A DNA stretch of 64,000 nt from the NCBI RefSeq assembly GCF_001183605.1, contig NZ_LFXJ01000005.1, forward strand, positions 992,001-1,056,000. Direction: 5' to 3'. The position numbers were made by a program, and so were the translations under genes. Each line of letters begins with the position of its first letter. The stretch's first letter is position 1. This document shows positions 1-9,615 of the stretch, in pieces. Source of the stretch: Lysinibacillus xylanilyticus. GTDB lineage: Bacteria; Bacillota; Bacilli; Bacillales_A; Planococcaceae. Under the pieces are notes generated by a model. It was not told the DNA's origin, made no database searches, and saw only the letters and a program-made list of their open reading frames with translations.

Positions 1-46
1 GTGGTATTCGCGGTTAACCCCGTCCCTTACTTGGGACGGGGTTTTT
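1..46 (+). promoter_or_regulatory. 3' end of a T-box leader with its terminator
   Basis: The first bases read GTGGTATTCGCGG, close to the conserved T-box sequence (GGTGGNACCGCG) that pairs with the uncharged tRNA acceptor end. A 9-bp GC-rich hairpin follows (CCCCGTCCC at 18-26, GGGACGGGG at 33-41) and then TTTTT at 42-46. This is the antiterminator/terminator arrangement expected upstream of an aminoacyl-tRNA synthetase gene, and ileS starts 39 bases later. The specifier loop lies outside the window, so isoleucine specificity is inferred from the downstream gene. Confidence 0.8.
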
Positions 47-84
47 GTATGCCTTTTATACAATTAGTATAGGAGGAATTTTAC

Positions 85-3000
85 ATGCAAGCTGAAGAGA
101 AGAAAGAGACGACTGTAGAAAGAGAAACAAGGATTCGTCGATTATGGGAACAAGAAGGAACGTTTCAAGCGTCTGTTGCAAACCGTTCTGACAATAAGCC
201 TTTTGTATTTTACGAAGGACCGCCAACAGCGAATGGTTTACCACACGTAGGTCACGCATTTGGCAGAACGATTAAGGATGTCGTAGCTCGTTATAAAACG
301 ATGCAAGGTTATTTAGTTGAACGTAAAGCTGGCTGGGATACACATGGTTTGCCTGTAGAGTTAGGCGTGGAAAAAAAACTTGGTATTTCTGGTAAGCAAG
401 AAATTGAGAAATATGGTGTCGAACAATTTATTCAAGAGTGTAAGGGAAGTGTCTTTACCTATGAGAAGAAATGGCGTTCCTTTACAGAGCAGCTAGGCTA
501 TTGGATTGACATGGATGACCCGTATTTAACGCTAAGTAATGATTATATTGAGTCTGTTTGGAATATTTTAAGTCATGTGCACAAGGAAAAGCTTTTATAT
601 AAGGGGCACCGTGTTTCACCATATTGCCCTAGCTGTCAAACATCATTAAGCTCTCATGAAGTTGCACAGGGCTATAAGGATGTAAAGGATTTATCTGTCA
701 CGGCAATGTTTAAGCTAAAGGATAAAGATGAATATTTTCTTGGCTGGACAACGACTCCATGGACATTACCTGCCAATGTTGCATTAGCCATGAATCCTAC
801 GCTCATGTATGTTCGAGTGAAGCGGCACGATAAAGTCTATATCTTAGCAAAATCACTAGTGAATAAAGTTTTTGCTGATTCTGTTGAAGTGTTAAGTGAA
901 CATGAAGGGCGTGAATTTGAAAGTGTATCGTACACCCCACCATTTTCTTATGTAACAGTTGATAAGGGGCATGTCGTTGTACTAGCGGATTATGTTACAG
1001 AGCATAGTGGAACTGGTATCGTCCATATCGCACCTGCATACGGGGAGGACGATTATAAGACGGTTCAGCAAAATGGGCTATCGTTTGTCAATGTTGTTGA
1101 TTTAAAGGGTTGCTATACAGAAGAGGTTCCAGAGCTTAATGGTAAATTTGTGAAAGATTGCGATGTCGAAATCATTAAAATGCTTGCTAAAAAGGAGCTA
1201 TTGTTTGATAAGGAAAAATATGAGCATAGCTATCCTCATTGCTGGCGCTGTGATTCACCATTGCTTTATTATGCGACTGACAGCTGGTTTATCAATATGT
1301 CTGCATTGAAAGATAAACTATTACAAAATAATGAACAAGTTACATGGTATCCTGATCATATTAAACACGGTAGATTTGGTAATTTCTTAGAAAACCTAGT
1401 GGACTGGAATATTAGCCGTAATCGCTATTGGGGTACACCGTTAAATGTGTGGGTTTGTCAGGATTGTGGTCATGAAGAGGCGCCAAATAGTATTGCATCT
1501 TTAAAAAAATTAGCGAAGGGCACTTTACATGACATCGAGCTTCACAAGCCGTATATTGACGACGTTGAGTGTACTTGTCCAATGTGTAGTGGTGACATGG
1601 AACGTACACCTGAAGTGATTGATGTATGGTTTGATAGTGGTTCAATGCCGTTTGCTCAGCATCATTATCCTTTTGGAGACCTTACTACTTTTAACAAGTA
1701 ATTTCCTGCTGATGTGGTCATCGAAGGTATCGATCAAACACGAGGCTTTTTCTATAGCTTATTAGCGGTTTCTACTTTATTTACAGGAAAGGCACCTTAT
1801 AAAAATGTACTTTCTTTAGGGCATGTTTTAGATGAGCATGGGCAGAAAATGTCGAAAAGTAAAGGAAATGCGTTAGAGCCAGTTGAACTGATAGAGCAGT
1901 ACGGAGCGGATGCATTACGATGGGCGTTCTTAGTGGACAGTTCTCCTTGGAATCCTAAACGTTTTTCAAAAAAAATTGTGATGGATGCGAAATCAAAGCT
2001 AGTAGATACATTAGATAATACGTTCAAATTTTATCAGCTATATGCAGAAATAGATGGTTTCCAATACGATGCAGAAAAGACTGGTACACGTACAAAGCTT
2101 GATCATTGGATACTTTCTCGATTACATCATACAATTCAGATTGTTACAAAGTCTATGGATGAATATCAATTTACACAGGCAACACGCGAAATCGGCAAGC
2201 TTGTAGAAGAGCTAAGTAACTGGTATATCCGTCGCTCACGAGCAAGATTTTGGGCAAATGGGCTGACAGAGGATAAACGAGGTGCTTATAGTACACTGTA
2301 TGAGCTACTAACAACAATTTGCCAATTACTAGCACCCTTTACTCCATTTATCGCGGAGGATTTATATCGACAATTATCTGGATCTAGTGTTCATTTACAA
2401 AACTACCCAACATGTAATGAACAACTATTGAATCCAAAGCTTGAAAAAGAAATGGCGAATATTTTAACCATCGTAGAGCTAGGCCGCAGTATACGTAATA
2501 GTCAAGGGATCAAAGTAAAGCAGCCGGTAAGTGAAATGATTGTCGCTGTTGATGGCGAGTTAACAGATTATCAACCATATAGCGAGCTCGTGAAAGATGA
2601 ATTAAATATAAAAGAATGCGTTTGGACAAATGATTTTTCAGCTTACGAAACCGTTCATTATAAGCTTAATTTTAAAACAGCTGGTGCAGCATTTGGACCA
2701 AAAGTGAACAAAGTAAAAGATTACGTAGTGAATTTACATGATGAGGAGAAAAATGTATTACAACGAACAGGTTCAGTTACGTTAACGATTGATGGGGAAC
2801 AGATAACATTATTAAAAGCGCATGTGTTAACTGAATCTATTGTGAAGGAACATTATATCTTAGCCGAAGATGCTTCTTGTCGAGTCCTTATGAATGTTTA
2901 TTTGACAGCTAGCTTACTTGAAGAAGGACAGATTAGGGAACTAATTCGCACAATTCAAGATACACGCAAAAAATGGAAACTTCCTGTTGAACAGTATGTA

Positions 3001-3174
3001 TCGATTTCGATTGCTGGAAGTTCTAAAGCAACAACTATCATCCAACAGCATGAATCGTTACTAAAGGCCAATGTGTTGTTAATTGATATTCACTATTCGG
3101 GTGACAATCACGGAGAACGATATTTGGAAACAGAAGTGTTCGATGAAAAAGTTACTGTTTATTTTAAACTGTAA
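85..3174 (+). pseudogene. ileS: isoleucyl-tRNA synthetase (IleRS2-like), split by an in-frame TAA
   Basis: This gene charges tRNA-Ile with isoleucine in the cytoplasm. A 1030-codon frame runs from ATG 85 (ribosome site TAGGAGGAA) to 3174. It has the class I HIGH motif as HVGH at residues 54-57, a CP1 editing domain ([10 protein letters not shown], then [15 protein letters not shown]), [11 protein letters not shown], and KMSKS at about residues 588-592. Length and motif style match the eukaryote-like second IleRS, which many bacilli carry beside the housekeeping enzyme and which is often mupirocin-tolerant. Codon 539 is TAA (1699-1701), and the conserved sequence continues in the same frame (FPADVVIEGIDQTRG), so one base change (for example CAA to TAA) accounts for the break. 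The two halves separate HIGH from KMSKS, so neither should be active alone. A sequencing error or read-through is possible. Confidence 0.85.
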
Positions 3175-3455
3175 AATCTTTCGTGTCAGGTAAGTTTAAA
3201 GCGTTCTGGTTGGCTTAAGCTGGAAAACTACCCGGATCGACAGAAGAAATGATCAGGTAAGCCTGGGACCTGCTCGGGTCGACAAAAAAATGATCAAGTA
3301 AGCCCTAAACTTTCAGCAGTCGCCAGAAAGAAAGCACAGAACGGCGCAAGAAACGCTCAGGTACCAGTATTTTATTATTTGTCAAAAGTTAAAGTAATGC
3401 ACTTGATAGCATAGTATCTTATATAAAATGTGCAGGATTATAATACTTTTTTAAG
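3175..3455. other. gap after ileS with an imperfect 30-bp direct repeat
   Basis: I see no convincing gene here. An imperfect direct repeat is present at about 3233-3264 and 3276-3305, both containing a GATCRAGTAAGCC-like end. The stretch could be decayed coding sequence. Confidence 0.4.
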
Positions 3456-3486
3456 CTGAACTAATTTTGATATTAGTTCAGTTTTT
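3456..3486 (+). terminator. intrinsic terminator
   Basis: CTGAACTAA at 3456-3464 pairs with TTAGTTCAG at 3473-3481 and is followed by TTTTT. It can end transcripts coming from ileS. Confidence 0.7.
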
Positions 3487-3556
3487 ATTTGTGTTTAAAG
3501 ATATAGGCTAAAAATATTTAGTATAGTATATGTAAATTTTTCTATACGTTCTACAA

Positions 3557-3583
3557 CGAACGGAGCAATTTAGTTGAAGAAGG
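3557..3583 (+). repeat. module F, first repeat core on the left
   Basis: GAACGGAGCAATTTAGTTGAAG is a member of the recurring TTCAACTAACGGNGCAGNTTAGTTGAA hairpin family (module F). It marks the left edge of the mosaic-repeat region. Confidence 0.65.
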
Positions 3584-3690
3584 TTGATATCAAAGGATGT
3601 TGTAAATATTAAAAATATGGTAGAATAAACCATATAAAACATATTAAAAGATACGGAAAAATATTGGCGATTTGATAGGAGGTTGAACAT

Positions 3691-3909
3691 ATGAATGATA
3701 AGAAGAAGGGGAAATTACAAATCTCGGTAATAATTTTAATGATATTACTATTGGTTGCGGCGTTTGTTTTATTATTCATTGGTCATTACAGTGTGGCGTT
3801 TGTTTTATTTGGAATTTTTATAGTGAGTATTAATTCTATTAGTAATTGGTTAAAATATAAAAATGATGACTACATTTATAGAAAAAATTATAATAATAAT
3901 AAGTGGTAA
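3691..3909 (+). CDS. small two-segment membrane protein, unknown function
   Basis: A 72-residue ORF with a strong ribosome site (ATAGGAGGTTGAACAT before ATG). After a short lysine-rich start there are two hydrophobic stretches (about residues 9-30 and 33-50), then a polar tail rich in Lys, Tyr and Asn, which suggests two membrane segments with a cytoplasmic tail. I do not recognise the family. It stands alone, with module F upstream and modules A and B downstream, like the other single-gene units in this region. Strong translation signals make it likely to be a real gene. Confidence 0.6.
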   Translation: MNDKKKGKLQISVIILMILLLVAAFVLLFIGHYSVAFVLFGIFIVSINSISNWLKYKNDDYIYRKNYNNNKW

Positions 3910-3946
3910 TTACATTTAGGTACGCCTAAGCTTTTTTAGAATTAAG

Positions 3947-4048
3947 TTTGTGAATAAATGTACTTAAACAAACGGGGTATTCCAATAAAGGGTGCGATTG
4001 TTCAATTAGAGCCATCACTTTTTTGTGATAACGGCGCAGGTTTGTTTA
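3947..4048 (+). repeat. modules A + B + F
   Basis: Three modules in tandem: A (TTTGTGAATAAATGTACTTAAA, then AACGGGG), B (GCGATTGTTCAATTAGAGC with a partial complementary arm and T run) and F (ATAACGGCGCAGGTTTGTTT). The same order A-B-F recurs at 25.70-25.79 kb. Confidence 0.7.
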
Positions 4049-4299
4049 AGAATATTAGAAATCCTTAAGAATTTTCTTAAATAGGGGTGCTTTTTACTGA
4101 TTTCAAAAGTTTTATTTATTATGTAAATATTTTTTAAAAAATAAGTTGAGTAATTAACACCAACGAGACTAGTAGACATATAAATTATATAAGTTGATTA
4201 AAAATATACCAAGGATTAATATGCAAGGTTAAATTATTAAGAGTGTGCATATTATGGTGAAATGAAGAAAATAAAATTTTTAGGAAATAAAAAAAGATT
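4049..4299. other. AT-rich gap, nothing recognised
   Basis: Very AT-rich stretch with short stop-broken frames only. I see no RNA gene and no repeat module apart from the hairpin that follows. Confidence 0.4.
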
Positions 4300-4349
4300 A
4301 CTATTAATCAAAATATTCTTTTGCAAGAATATTTTGATTAATAGTTTTA
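4300..4349. terminator. bidirectional terminator with a perfect 21-bp stem
   Basis: Bases 4300-4320 and 4325-4345 are perfect reverse complements around a TTGC loop. The right side carries TTTT and the left side AAAAAAA, which is a U tract for the minus strand. It lies 14 bases beyond the stop of the minus-strand gene at 4363-4650 and most likely terminates that gene. Confidence 0.85.
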
Positions 4350-4362
4350 AAAGTGTTTCAGT

Positions 4363-4650
4363 TTACCACAAACCTCCCCTAACAATACCCCACATCCTTC
4401 TTCGATGATCTGAGTTTAGAGGATCAACTCCACAATTCATAAGCCAGTTTGCTGCATGATCTCTCTGATCTCTTGAAATAGGTACTCCACAGCATTCAGA
4501 TAGACGATCAACAAGACCGTATGCACCTGCGGGACTTCTTAACTGATGATAGTTGCATGATCTAAGAGCTCCGCATACACGACCGAAACATTGGGGATTT
4601 CTAATTCTTTGTCGGAAAACACGCATTAAATTAGGATCAATATTGCCCAT
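4363..4650 (-). CDS. small Cys/Arg-rich protein of unknown function
   Basis: A 95-residue ORF with an excellent ribosome site (AAAGGAGGTTTTTATCA before ATG) and a strong terminator, so it is probably expressed. It contains six cysteines (including RVCGALRSC, a CC pair and MNCG), many arginines and a basic glycine/tryptophan-rich end (GIVRGGLW). There is no hydrophobic signal segment. I do not recognise the family. It lies 120 bases downstream of the terpene cyclase on the same strand with its own ribosome site, so the two may share a transcript. The cysteines could bind metal or form disulfides, but this is a guess. Confidence 0.55.
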   Translation of the reverse strand: MGNIDPNLMRVFRQRIRNPQCFGRVCGALRSCNYHQLRSPAGAYGLVDRLSECCGVPISRDQRDHAANWLMNCGVDPLNSDHRRRMWGIVRGGLW

Positions 4651-4771
4651 TGATAAAAACCTCCTTTCAAATAAAAGTAAATTACAGAAAAGATAGGAAC
4701 AGTATAGTATATGAGATGAAAAAGGAGGGGGATAGATAGATTAACTATTTAAAAAAAATTCCAATAATGAA

Positions 4772-6586
4772 CTAATTGTATTTTTTTAAGTAATGACTCA
4801 ATGTAACCAAAGGCCATACGTATTGATAGCTGTGATAGTGTATATAAAAGTGTCCTGGTAAACCTGCGCCTGTAGGATAAGTGGTCCGATTAGTTTCTGT
4901 ATTTTGCCATTCTAAAATTCTTATAATTCCTTCTGTGATTTCTTTTGTAGGAAACTCAGAAATAGAAATTAAAGCATCAACTGCCCAACAAGTTTGCACT
5001 AGTGTAGAATAGGGTAAAGGAATATATTCTCTATGAAAATCACTCTGGCATGATTCACCCCAGCCTCCGTCAGATTGTCTTATATTTAACAACCAATCTG
5101 TTGCTTTCTGAATAGTTGGATGATCAGATGAAACCCCAACTGCTTTTAAGCCTGTGACAGCGGCCCATGTTCCATAAATGTAAGATATCCCCCAACGTCC
5201 GTACCATGAACCATTATTAGTTTGATTCTTTATTAGCCATTTTACACTGTTCATTACACGAGGATGCTGCATAGTCAAATTTAAATGATTCCCTAGAAAT
5301 TCCAATGTCCTGCCGGTGATATCAGCGGCAGAAGGATCTATAGCAGTGTCTTCAAAACTCTGTATCGGGAAAAGCAACTTAATGTATGAGGGACTATTTT
5401 TTTTAAATGCTCCCCAGCCCCCGTCATTGTTTTGCATGGCTAGTAACCAATTAACTCCCGAATTCCAGGCCATACTAAATTCAGAATGACTACATGTAAA
5501 ATTAGATAGTGCCCTTAATGCCGCTTGTGTATCATCAACATCTGGATTAATGGAGTTGCTTTCTGAAAAACCCCATCCTTTATTAGAGTGTTTGTGTTGT
5601 AATTTCATTATGAAGTTCGAAGCTAATTGGATAGTTGGATCCTTAATGGTAAGACCCGATTCTTGTAAGGAATAAGAAATTAGTGCAGTGTCCCAAACAG
5701 TAGAAGGAGAGTTTTGAATATGTAAAACATCTCCTTTTTCGTATAAAAAAGATCTAATACCTCCAATAGCATTTTGAATAATAGGAGAAGATTTTTTATA
5801 ACCTAGAGAAAGTAGTGCATAAATCATTAAAAATGTAGAACTTGCGTAACTATATAATGTCCCATCATTTTCAATGGAATTATATAAATGTTGTTCAGCT
5901 TTTAGCCTCGTAGATTCTTTATAAGAAGGCAAAATCTTTTTAAATAAATTAAACCATCTTTTTTCCTTTTTAAGTGCTTTGTATTTCTTTTGAGATAAAA
6001 ATAAATGCTGTAAATCTGGCGTCCATTTATTAGTAACTACAAATTTATCGTGACCTAATATTAAGATAGGAAGAAAGTGTGCTTGTACGTATGAACTGAA
6101 ATGAAAAAAATTAAATGTTAGAAACTTTGGTATATTCATGATACTAAGTGGGATAGGAAATAGTCTTGGCCAAGGGTATAAGTTGGTAATAGCTAGTAAA
6201 CACTTCGTAGAAATATGACTTTTTTCAAGCCCTCCATTCTCAACAATAAATTGTTCACTTAATTTCATCGACGGATCATCTTTATTCAAATGTCCAGAAA
6301 ATAAAAGCGCTGTATATGCTTCAATTGTTGCAGATAAATTGCCTTTTTCATCATCGTAAAGCTTCCAAGCACCGTTATTTTGTTGTTGCTGAAGTAGACG
6401 TGCAACAAGTTTCTTTATAAGAGTCTCATCATCATAATCTAATACTCTTAACATGATAATCATATTTGCATCGGTCATTGGTCCACTTTCAAAACAATAT
6501 CTCCACGAGCCATCATTATATTGGTCTTGCTTCAAATTTTTAATAATTTGTTGTGTTTTTTGGTTAATCTCATGTATTAGATTCAT
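4772..6586 (-). CDS. sqhC: squalene-hopene/sporulenol-type terpene cyclase
   Basis: A 604-residue class II terpene cyclase, close to the family length of about 630. The protonating DXDD motif is present (PDVDDTQAAL, Asp 349-352). Several QW-type repeats are visible: DGSWRYCF near the N-terminus, NNGAWKLY, DGGWGAF, NGSWYGRWG and DGGWGES. The family cyclises linear isoprenoids to hopene or, in bacilli, tetraprenyl-curcumene to sporulenes in the spore envelope. The spore-former context favours a SqhC-like role, but hopene synthesis cannot be excluded. No other isoprenoid gene is next to it. The start is ATG 6586, with a weak ribosome site (GGAGAAGG) about 12 bases upstream. Confidence 0.85.
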   Translation of the reverse strand: MNLIHEINQKTQQIIKNLKQDQYNDGSWRYCFESGPMTDANMIIMLRVLDYDDETLIKKLVARLLQQQQNNGAWKLYDDEKGNLSATIEAYTALLFSGHLNKDDPSMKLSEQFIVENGGLEKSHISTKCLLAITNLYPWPRLFPIPLSIMNIPKFLTFNFFHFSSYVQAHFLPILILGHDKFVVTNKWTPDLQHLFLSQKKYKALKKEKRWFNLFKKILPSYKESTRLKAEQHLYNSIENDGTLYSYASSTFLMIYALLSLGYKKSSPIIQNAIGGIRSFLYEKGDVLHIQNSPSTVWDTALISYSLQESGLTIKDPTIQLASNFIMKLQHKHSNKGWGFSESNSINPDVDDTQAALRALSNFTCSHSEFSMAWNSGVNWLLAMQNNDGGWGAFKKNSPSYIKLLFPIQSFEDTAIDPSAADITGRTLEFLGNHLNLTMQHPRVMNSVKWLIKNQTNNGSWYGRWGISYIYGTWAAVTGLKAVGVSSDHPTIQKATDWLLNIRQSDGGWGESCQSDFHREYIPLPYSTLVQTCWAVDALISISEFPTKEITEGIIRILEWQNTETNRTTYPTGAGLPGHFYIHYHSYQYVWPLVTLSHYLKKYN

Positions 6587-6777
6587 TTATGTTTTTACAC
6601 CTTCTCCTTTTGTATCTGTAAAAATGAATTGCAATTAAGATATATTATGATGAGAGATATAAAGATAAATAGACAAGTGCGGACAATTGGGGAGGGAGAG
6701 AGTTAAAGTCACGTAATTTACTCAAAATTCTATATTTAATAAAAATAGCTCTTATAAATTAATAATCTATCTTATCC
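6587..6777. other. short AT-rich gap upstream of the terpene cyclase
   Basis: It should hold the promoter of the minus-strand cyclase gene. I could not assign -35 and -10 boxes with confidence. Confidence 0.35.
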
Positions 6778-7243
6778 ATAACGGTGGTGGCATTTCAAAA
6801 GAGAGAAAAAACGTTTAGAAGAAGAATATACAAATATAGCATCTGAATATAAAGAGTATTACCAAGATAAAAATTTAGTAGAAGTTTTATCAGAAGAAGA
6901 GAGTGAAAGTATTTATGATAAATTACAAGATGATTATCCATTTGTAGAATCGTGTGGAATTGGTGGTATTGATTGGGTATTAATGAAAAACAAAGTGGAA
7001 ATTACTAATTCTCGTCACATTCAACAGTTTATTAGTGAGCAAAGATATGACAATGCTAAGGTAATTAGTTTGAAAAAAGCATCAGGATATCCAGGAACCC
7101 CACCAGTTTTAGTAACTCCAATAAATAATATTATTAAGAGTTTCAATGACTTAAAATATGTTGAGCAAATGCTATATTGTATTGAAAAGAAGTTTGTACT
7201 AGAAATAAAATTTAGTGGAGAAATTTTATTAGGGTGGAAGTAA
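6778..7243 (+). pseudogene. 5'-truncated ORF beginning at a repeat core
   Basis: The frame that ends at 7243 is open all the way back to the TAA inside the core ATAACGGTGG at 6778-6787, but no ATG, GTG or TTG codon in this frame lies near that end. The first in-frame ATG (6983) would give an 86-residue product and leave out about 65 upstream residues of normal-looking, Lys/Glu-rich coding sequence (KKRLEEEYTNIASEYKEYY). I infer that a larger gene lost its start where it was joined to the repeat core. Translation from ATG 6983 is possible but no ribosome site is seen. The family is not recognised. Confidence 0.5.
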
Positions 7244-7267
7244 CAAATTGTTATGTCTGTTATTAAT

Positions 7268-7300
7268 TATTCAACTACCGGGGCAGGTTAGTTGAACAAA
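7268..7300 (+). repeat. module F, near-perfect palindrome
   Basis: TTCAACTACCGGGGCAGGTTAGTTGAAC: the arms TTCAACTA and TAGTTGAA are exact complements around the CCGGGGCAGGT centre. This copy shows the hairpin of module F most clearly. Confidence 0.8.
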
Positions 7301-7376
7301 GAAGGTGAGCTTTAATATCTCATTTGAACAAGAAAACAAAGCTTTTGGACTGATTAAACGCTCATACATTATTAAA

Positions 7377-7410
7377 AGCCCCCTCATTCAAATGAGGGGG
7401 CTACTTTTCT
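7377..7410. terminator. GC-rich terminator of the metallo-beta-lactamase-fold gene
   Basis: AGCCCCCTCATT at 7377-7388 pairs with AATGAGGGGGCT at 7391-7402. A-rich sequence on the left (U-rich on the minus strand) makes it a terminator for the minus-strand gene ending at 7417. Confidence 0.85.
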
Positions 7411-7416
7411 AGATAA

Positions 7417-8265
7417 CTATTGTGACTGAATAATATGGTCATTAACAAATGCTTTTATGAAAAATATTTCATTATCATTAGGGTCACGTTTATTTTCTGC
7501 CTTAAAGGACTCTATCGCATTTTCTAGTGAGGTGGACTTTACAACTTGGCTTGCAGTTGTTAACTCTTCCCAATATATATTCATTTCATTTAAATCACAG
7601 ATAGATTCATGACCAAGTAGGAACATTTCCGCATCATATTTTTGAATGTCTTTAATCATAGGCAATAACAATGATTGCTTGTAATGAAATAAAGAATTTG
7701 TGGTCGTACCATATGCACAATCACCTAAAAAGATAACTTTTTCATCAGGAATATAAATGATTGTAGAATCATCTGTATGAGTACTTTTGATACTTTTGAG
7801 AATACAAATTTTGTTTCCTAAATCAATAGTTAATGTATTTTCAAAGATTACATCCGGAGATTTCAACTTAAAACTGTCCCTGTTTGGCATATCAGTTTGT
7901 ATAATCTTCATACACATAGCACTCATCTGACTAGTAGTCACATACTTTTGAAGTGAACTATCATCATAAGACAAACTTTGCCATTCTTTTATTATATCGT
8001 TTGTTTGACTATTAACTATAACCGTTGCATCAAATTCATTCATTCCTAAGAAATGATCCCAATGTGCATGGGTAATAACAACATATTTAACTGGTGGTAC
8101 ATTTAGATTCTCGATTTCTAGTAAAAAGTCCTTAGCGTGCTGAGGAGAATTACCAGAATCTATTATTAGACTATACCGGTTACCACATACCAATCCTAAT
8201 GTTGGTCGTTCTCTATCATCTTGATTAGATAAATAATAAATAGTATCACTTAATTTATTTAACAT
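7417..8265 (-). CDS. metallo-beta-lactamase-fold hydrolase
   Basis: The zinc-binding motif HAHWDH is at residues 66-71 (counted from the chosen start), followed by further fold motifs (THTDDSTIIYIPDEKVIFLGDC supplies the downstream His and Asp ligands). The family covers beta-lactamases, glyoxalase II-like thioesterases and RNases; the substrate here is unknown. I chose ATG 8265 because GAGGAAAAATCCC precedes it, while the longer ATG at 8298 has no ribosome site. The product is 282 residues with no signal peptide, so it is cytoplasmic. It is one of the few minus-strand genes between repeat modules. Confidence 0.8.
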   Translation of the reverse strand: MLNKLSDTIYYLSNQDDRERPTLGLVCGNRYSLIIDSGNSPQHAKDFLLEIENLNVPPVKYVVITHAHWDHFLGMNEFDATVIVNSQTNDIIKEWQSLSYDDSSLQKYVTTSQMSAMCMKIIQTDMPNRDSFKLKSPDVIFENTLTIDLGNKICILKSIKSTHTDDSTIIYIPDEKVIFLGDCAYGTTTNSLFHYKQSLLLPMIKDIQKYDAEMFLLGHESICDLNEMNIYWEELTTASQVVKSTSLENAIESFKAENKRDPNDNEIFFIKAFVNDHIIQSQ

Positions 8266-8298
8266 GGGATTTTTCCTCTTTTCTATATATTCATTCAT

Positions 8299-8514
8299 GA
8301 AAGAGAAAATCTACATGTATATTCTAAAGTTATTAATATAATTTAAGATTTTCTCTTATTATTATTTTACCATTGGACTTGTACCTCCTTGTTACGATAA
8401 GGAAAATTATAACATAACCTATATTACACGTTAAGAAAATTCTGAACATTAATCGTTTTTTAATTCAGTTATTTATAGTTCGCAGTTCGAACATTATTTG
8501 TAATAGAAGAGAGG
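8299..8514. other. gap, nothing recognised
   Basis: AT-rich and without a convincing ORF. It presumably holds the promoter of the minus-strand gene at 7417-8265. Confidence 0.35.
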
Positions 8515-8625
8515 TGCTTGTTCAACTAATGGGGTGCAAGTGTTTAAGATCAAGCAGCCGAAGTCAAAGGTAGCTTTTCTTATTGAGCTAACGAAGCACT
8601 TTAGTCGAACAGCGGTTGGACTTAT
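8515..8625 (+). repeat. module G variant, then a core
   Basis: TTCAACTAATGGGGTGCAAG begins a diverged module G, which ends TCTTATTGAGCTAACGAAGCAC with a second core at about 8587. The tail TTTAGTCGAACAG is F-like. Confidence 0.55.
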
Positions 8626-8723
8626 TTGGTAAAATTAATACAAGAAATTGGAATATTATTCGGTGATAAAGTGAAATAAGAATTTTTACCTTTTTTGACC
8701 AATCAGGGATATCGAGGTGATTA

Positions 8724-8993
8724 GTGATGACACTTAAATGGTTATGGATATTGGTTATTGCGTTTAGCATACTAGAATGGATTTCAATCCCATTCATAGG
8801 AGCATTTACAGGAAAACTATATCAATTAGTTTATGGCATATTAATAATTGCTTTTATTATTTACCCATTATTTTTCATCACTTCTCTTTTACTATTACAA
8901 AAGGGAATTAAAAAAATTGGTGCAGTAATTTTGCTTATTCCACTAATCGTGTATGCACCCTTGCTAATAGGTCTTCAAACGTTGCTTAAATAA
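8724..8993 (+). CDS. small multi-pass membrane protein
   Basis: An 89-residue, very hydrophobic ORF with a plausible ribosome site (CGAGGTGATTAGTG before ATG at 8727 or 8724). Three hydrophobic segments can be drawn, at about residues 3-24, 30-58 and 66-88, with a lysine pair between the second and third. No family is recognised. It is a single-gene unit closed by the core CTAACGG 14 bases after its stop. Confidence 0.6.
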   Translation: MMTLKWLWILVIAFSILEWISIPFIGAFTGKLYQLVYGILIIAFIIYPLFFITSLLLLQKGIKKIGAVILLIPLIVYAPLLIGLQTLLK

Positions 8994-9159
8994 TGTACTT
9001 ATTGAGCTAACGGAGTGCTTTACTTGAAGAACATGAAGTTGCATAAGCAGCTATTTTTTTACGAAGCATTTAGCTAAACAAGTTATAAAATGAAAAGAAT
9101 AAAAATTAAAAAAGCATTCAGGGAACAGTTCACCCTTGAATGCTTTTCACTTCTTTTAT

Positions 9160-9315
9160 TTAGAGTGGATTTCCTGCACACGTCCAATCTGTCTATCAGT
9201 AAGCCTGACTTTAATTCCGTGGGGAAGGGTGCTCTGGTAATCTTCCCTTTTTCGATCCTTTATTAACAATAAACAGCTTTGCCTGGTAATATGTCTTCCC
9301 GATATTGTCCGTATA
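9160..9315 (-). pseudogene. degenerate YwbE-family ORF (copy 1)
   Basis: The minus strand encodes pieces of a small protein whose better-preserved copy (15333-15524) reads GQYREDILPGKAVDIV at its start and HGIKVRLTDGQIERVQEI at its end, the pattern of the YwbE family. In this copy indels destroy the frame, for example the segment holding YHLTCFYQIGH is missing, and no start codon is seen. It directly follows the 64-residue ORF on the same strand. Confidence 0.5.
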
Positions 9316-9510
9316 TTAGACACCCATTTTTCTACGGGTATTGCTTGTTTTTTTCGTTTGCTGGCTTTTCATTTTTTTTGTTGAAAGGTCGACATTCTTT
9401 TTTCCTTTATTAGAAGAGGATTGGTTCTTTTTGTTTTCAAGCTGCTGTTTCACGGCCTCTTGCAGGCTGATTTTTTTTTGGGGTACTTCAGAATGATTAT
9501 TCTCGGTCAT
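9316..9510 (-). CDS. small Lys/Gln/Ser-rich protein, unknown function
   Basis: A 64-residue, highly charged and probably disordered ORF (SLQEAVKQQLENKKNQ, then Lys/Ser/Thr repeats). It has a good ribosome site (AAAAGGAGC before ATG on the minus strand). It precedes the degenerate YwbE-like frame, and the two may once have been one gene or a coupled pair. Copy 2 of this ORF (15543-15702) is frameshifted. The family is not recognised. It may be only a remnant. Confidence 0.4.
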   Translation of the reverse strand: MTENNHSEVPQKKISLQEAVKQQLENKKNQSSSNKGKKNVDLSTKKMKSQQTKKTSNTRRKMGV

Positions 9511-9615
9511 AGGAAATGCTCCTTTTTAAATATGTTAGTTAGTCCATTATAATCTATTTTCTATCATTTGTGAAACGTTCCGCTTTAACTTACAACGAGT
9601 AGAGACGCTTTTTTA

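Larger units (their letters stand above)
9007..9615 (+). repeat. duplicated cassette, copy 1
   Basis: This 609-bp segment begins at CTAACGG (9007) and ends just before CTAACGG (9616). It is repeated with minor indels at 15166-15803, also bounded by cores. It contains module E, an inverted repeat near 9113-9148 (AAAGCATTCA...TGAATGCTTT) acting as terminator, a degenerate YwbE-like reading frame and the 64-residue ORF at 9316-9510. Flanking sequences of the two copies differ, so the core is the natural unit boundary. Confidence 0.85.

Noticed and set aside
1412..2027. Minus-strand ORFs of 76-77 codons opposite ileS
   Set aside because: Shadows of a strongly conserved synthetase frame.
4363..4650. 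RiPP or bacteriocin precursor
   Set aside because: No leader-like segment, modification enzyme or exporter is adjacent; six cysteines alone are not enough.
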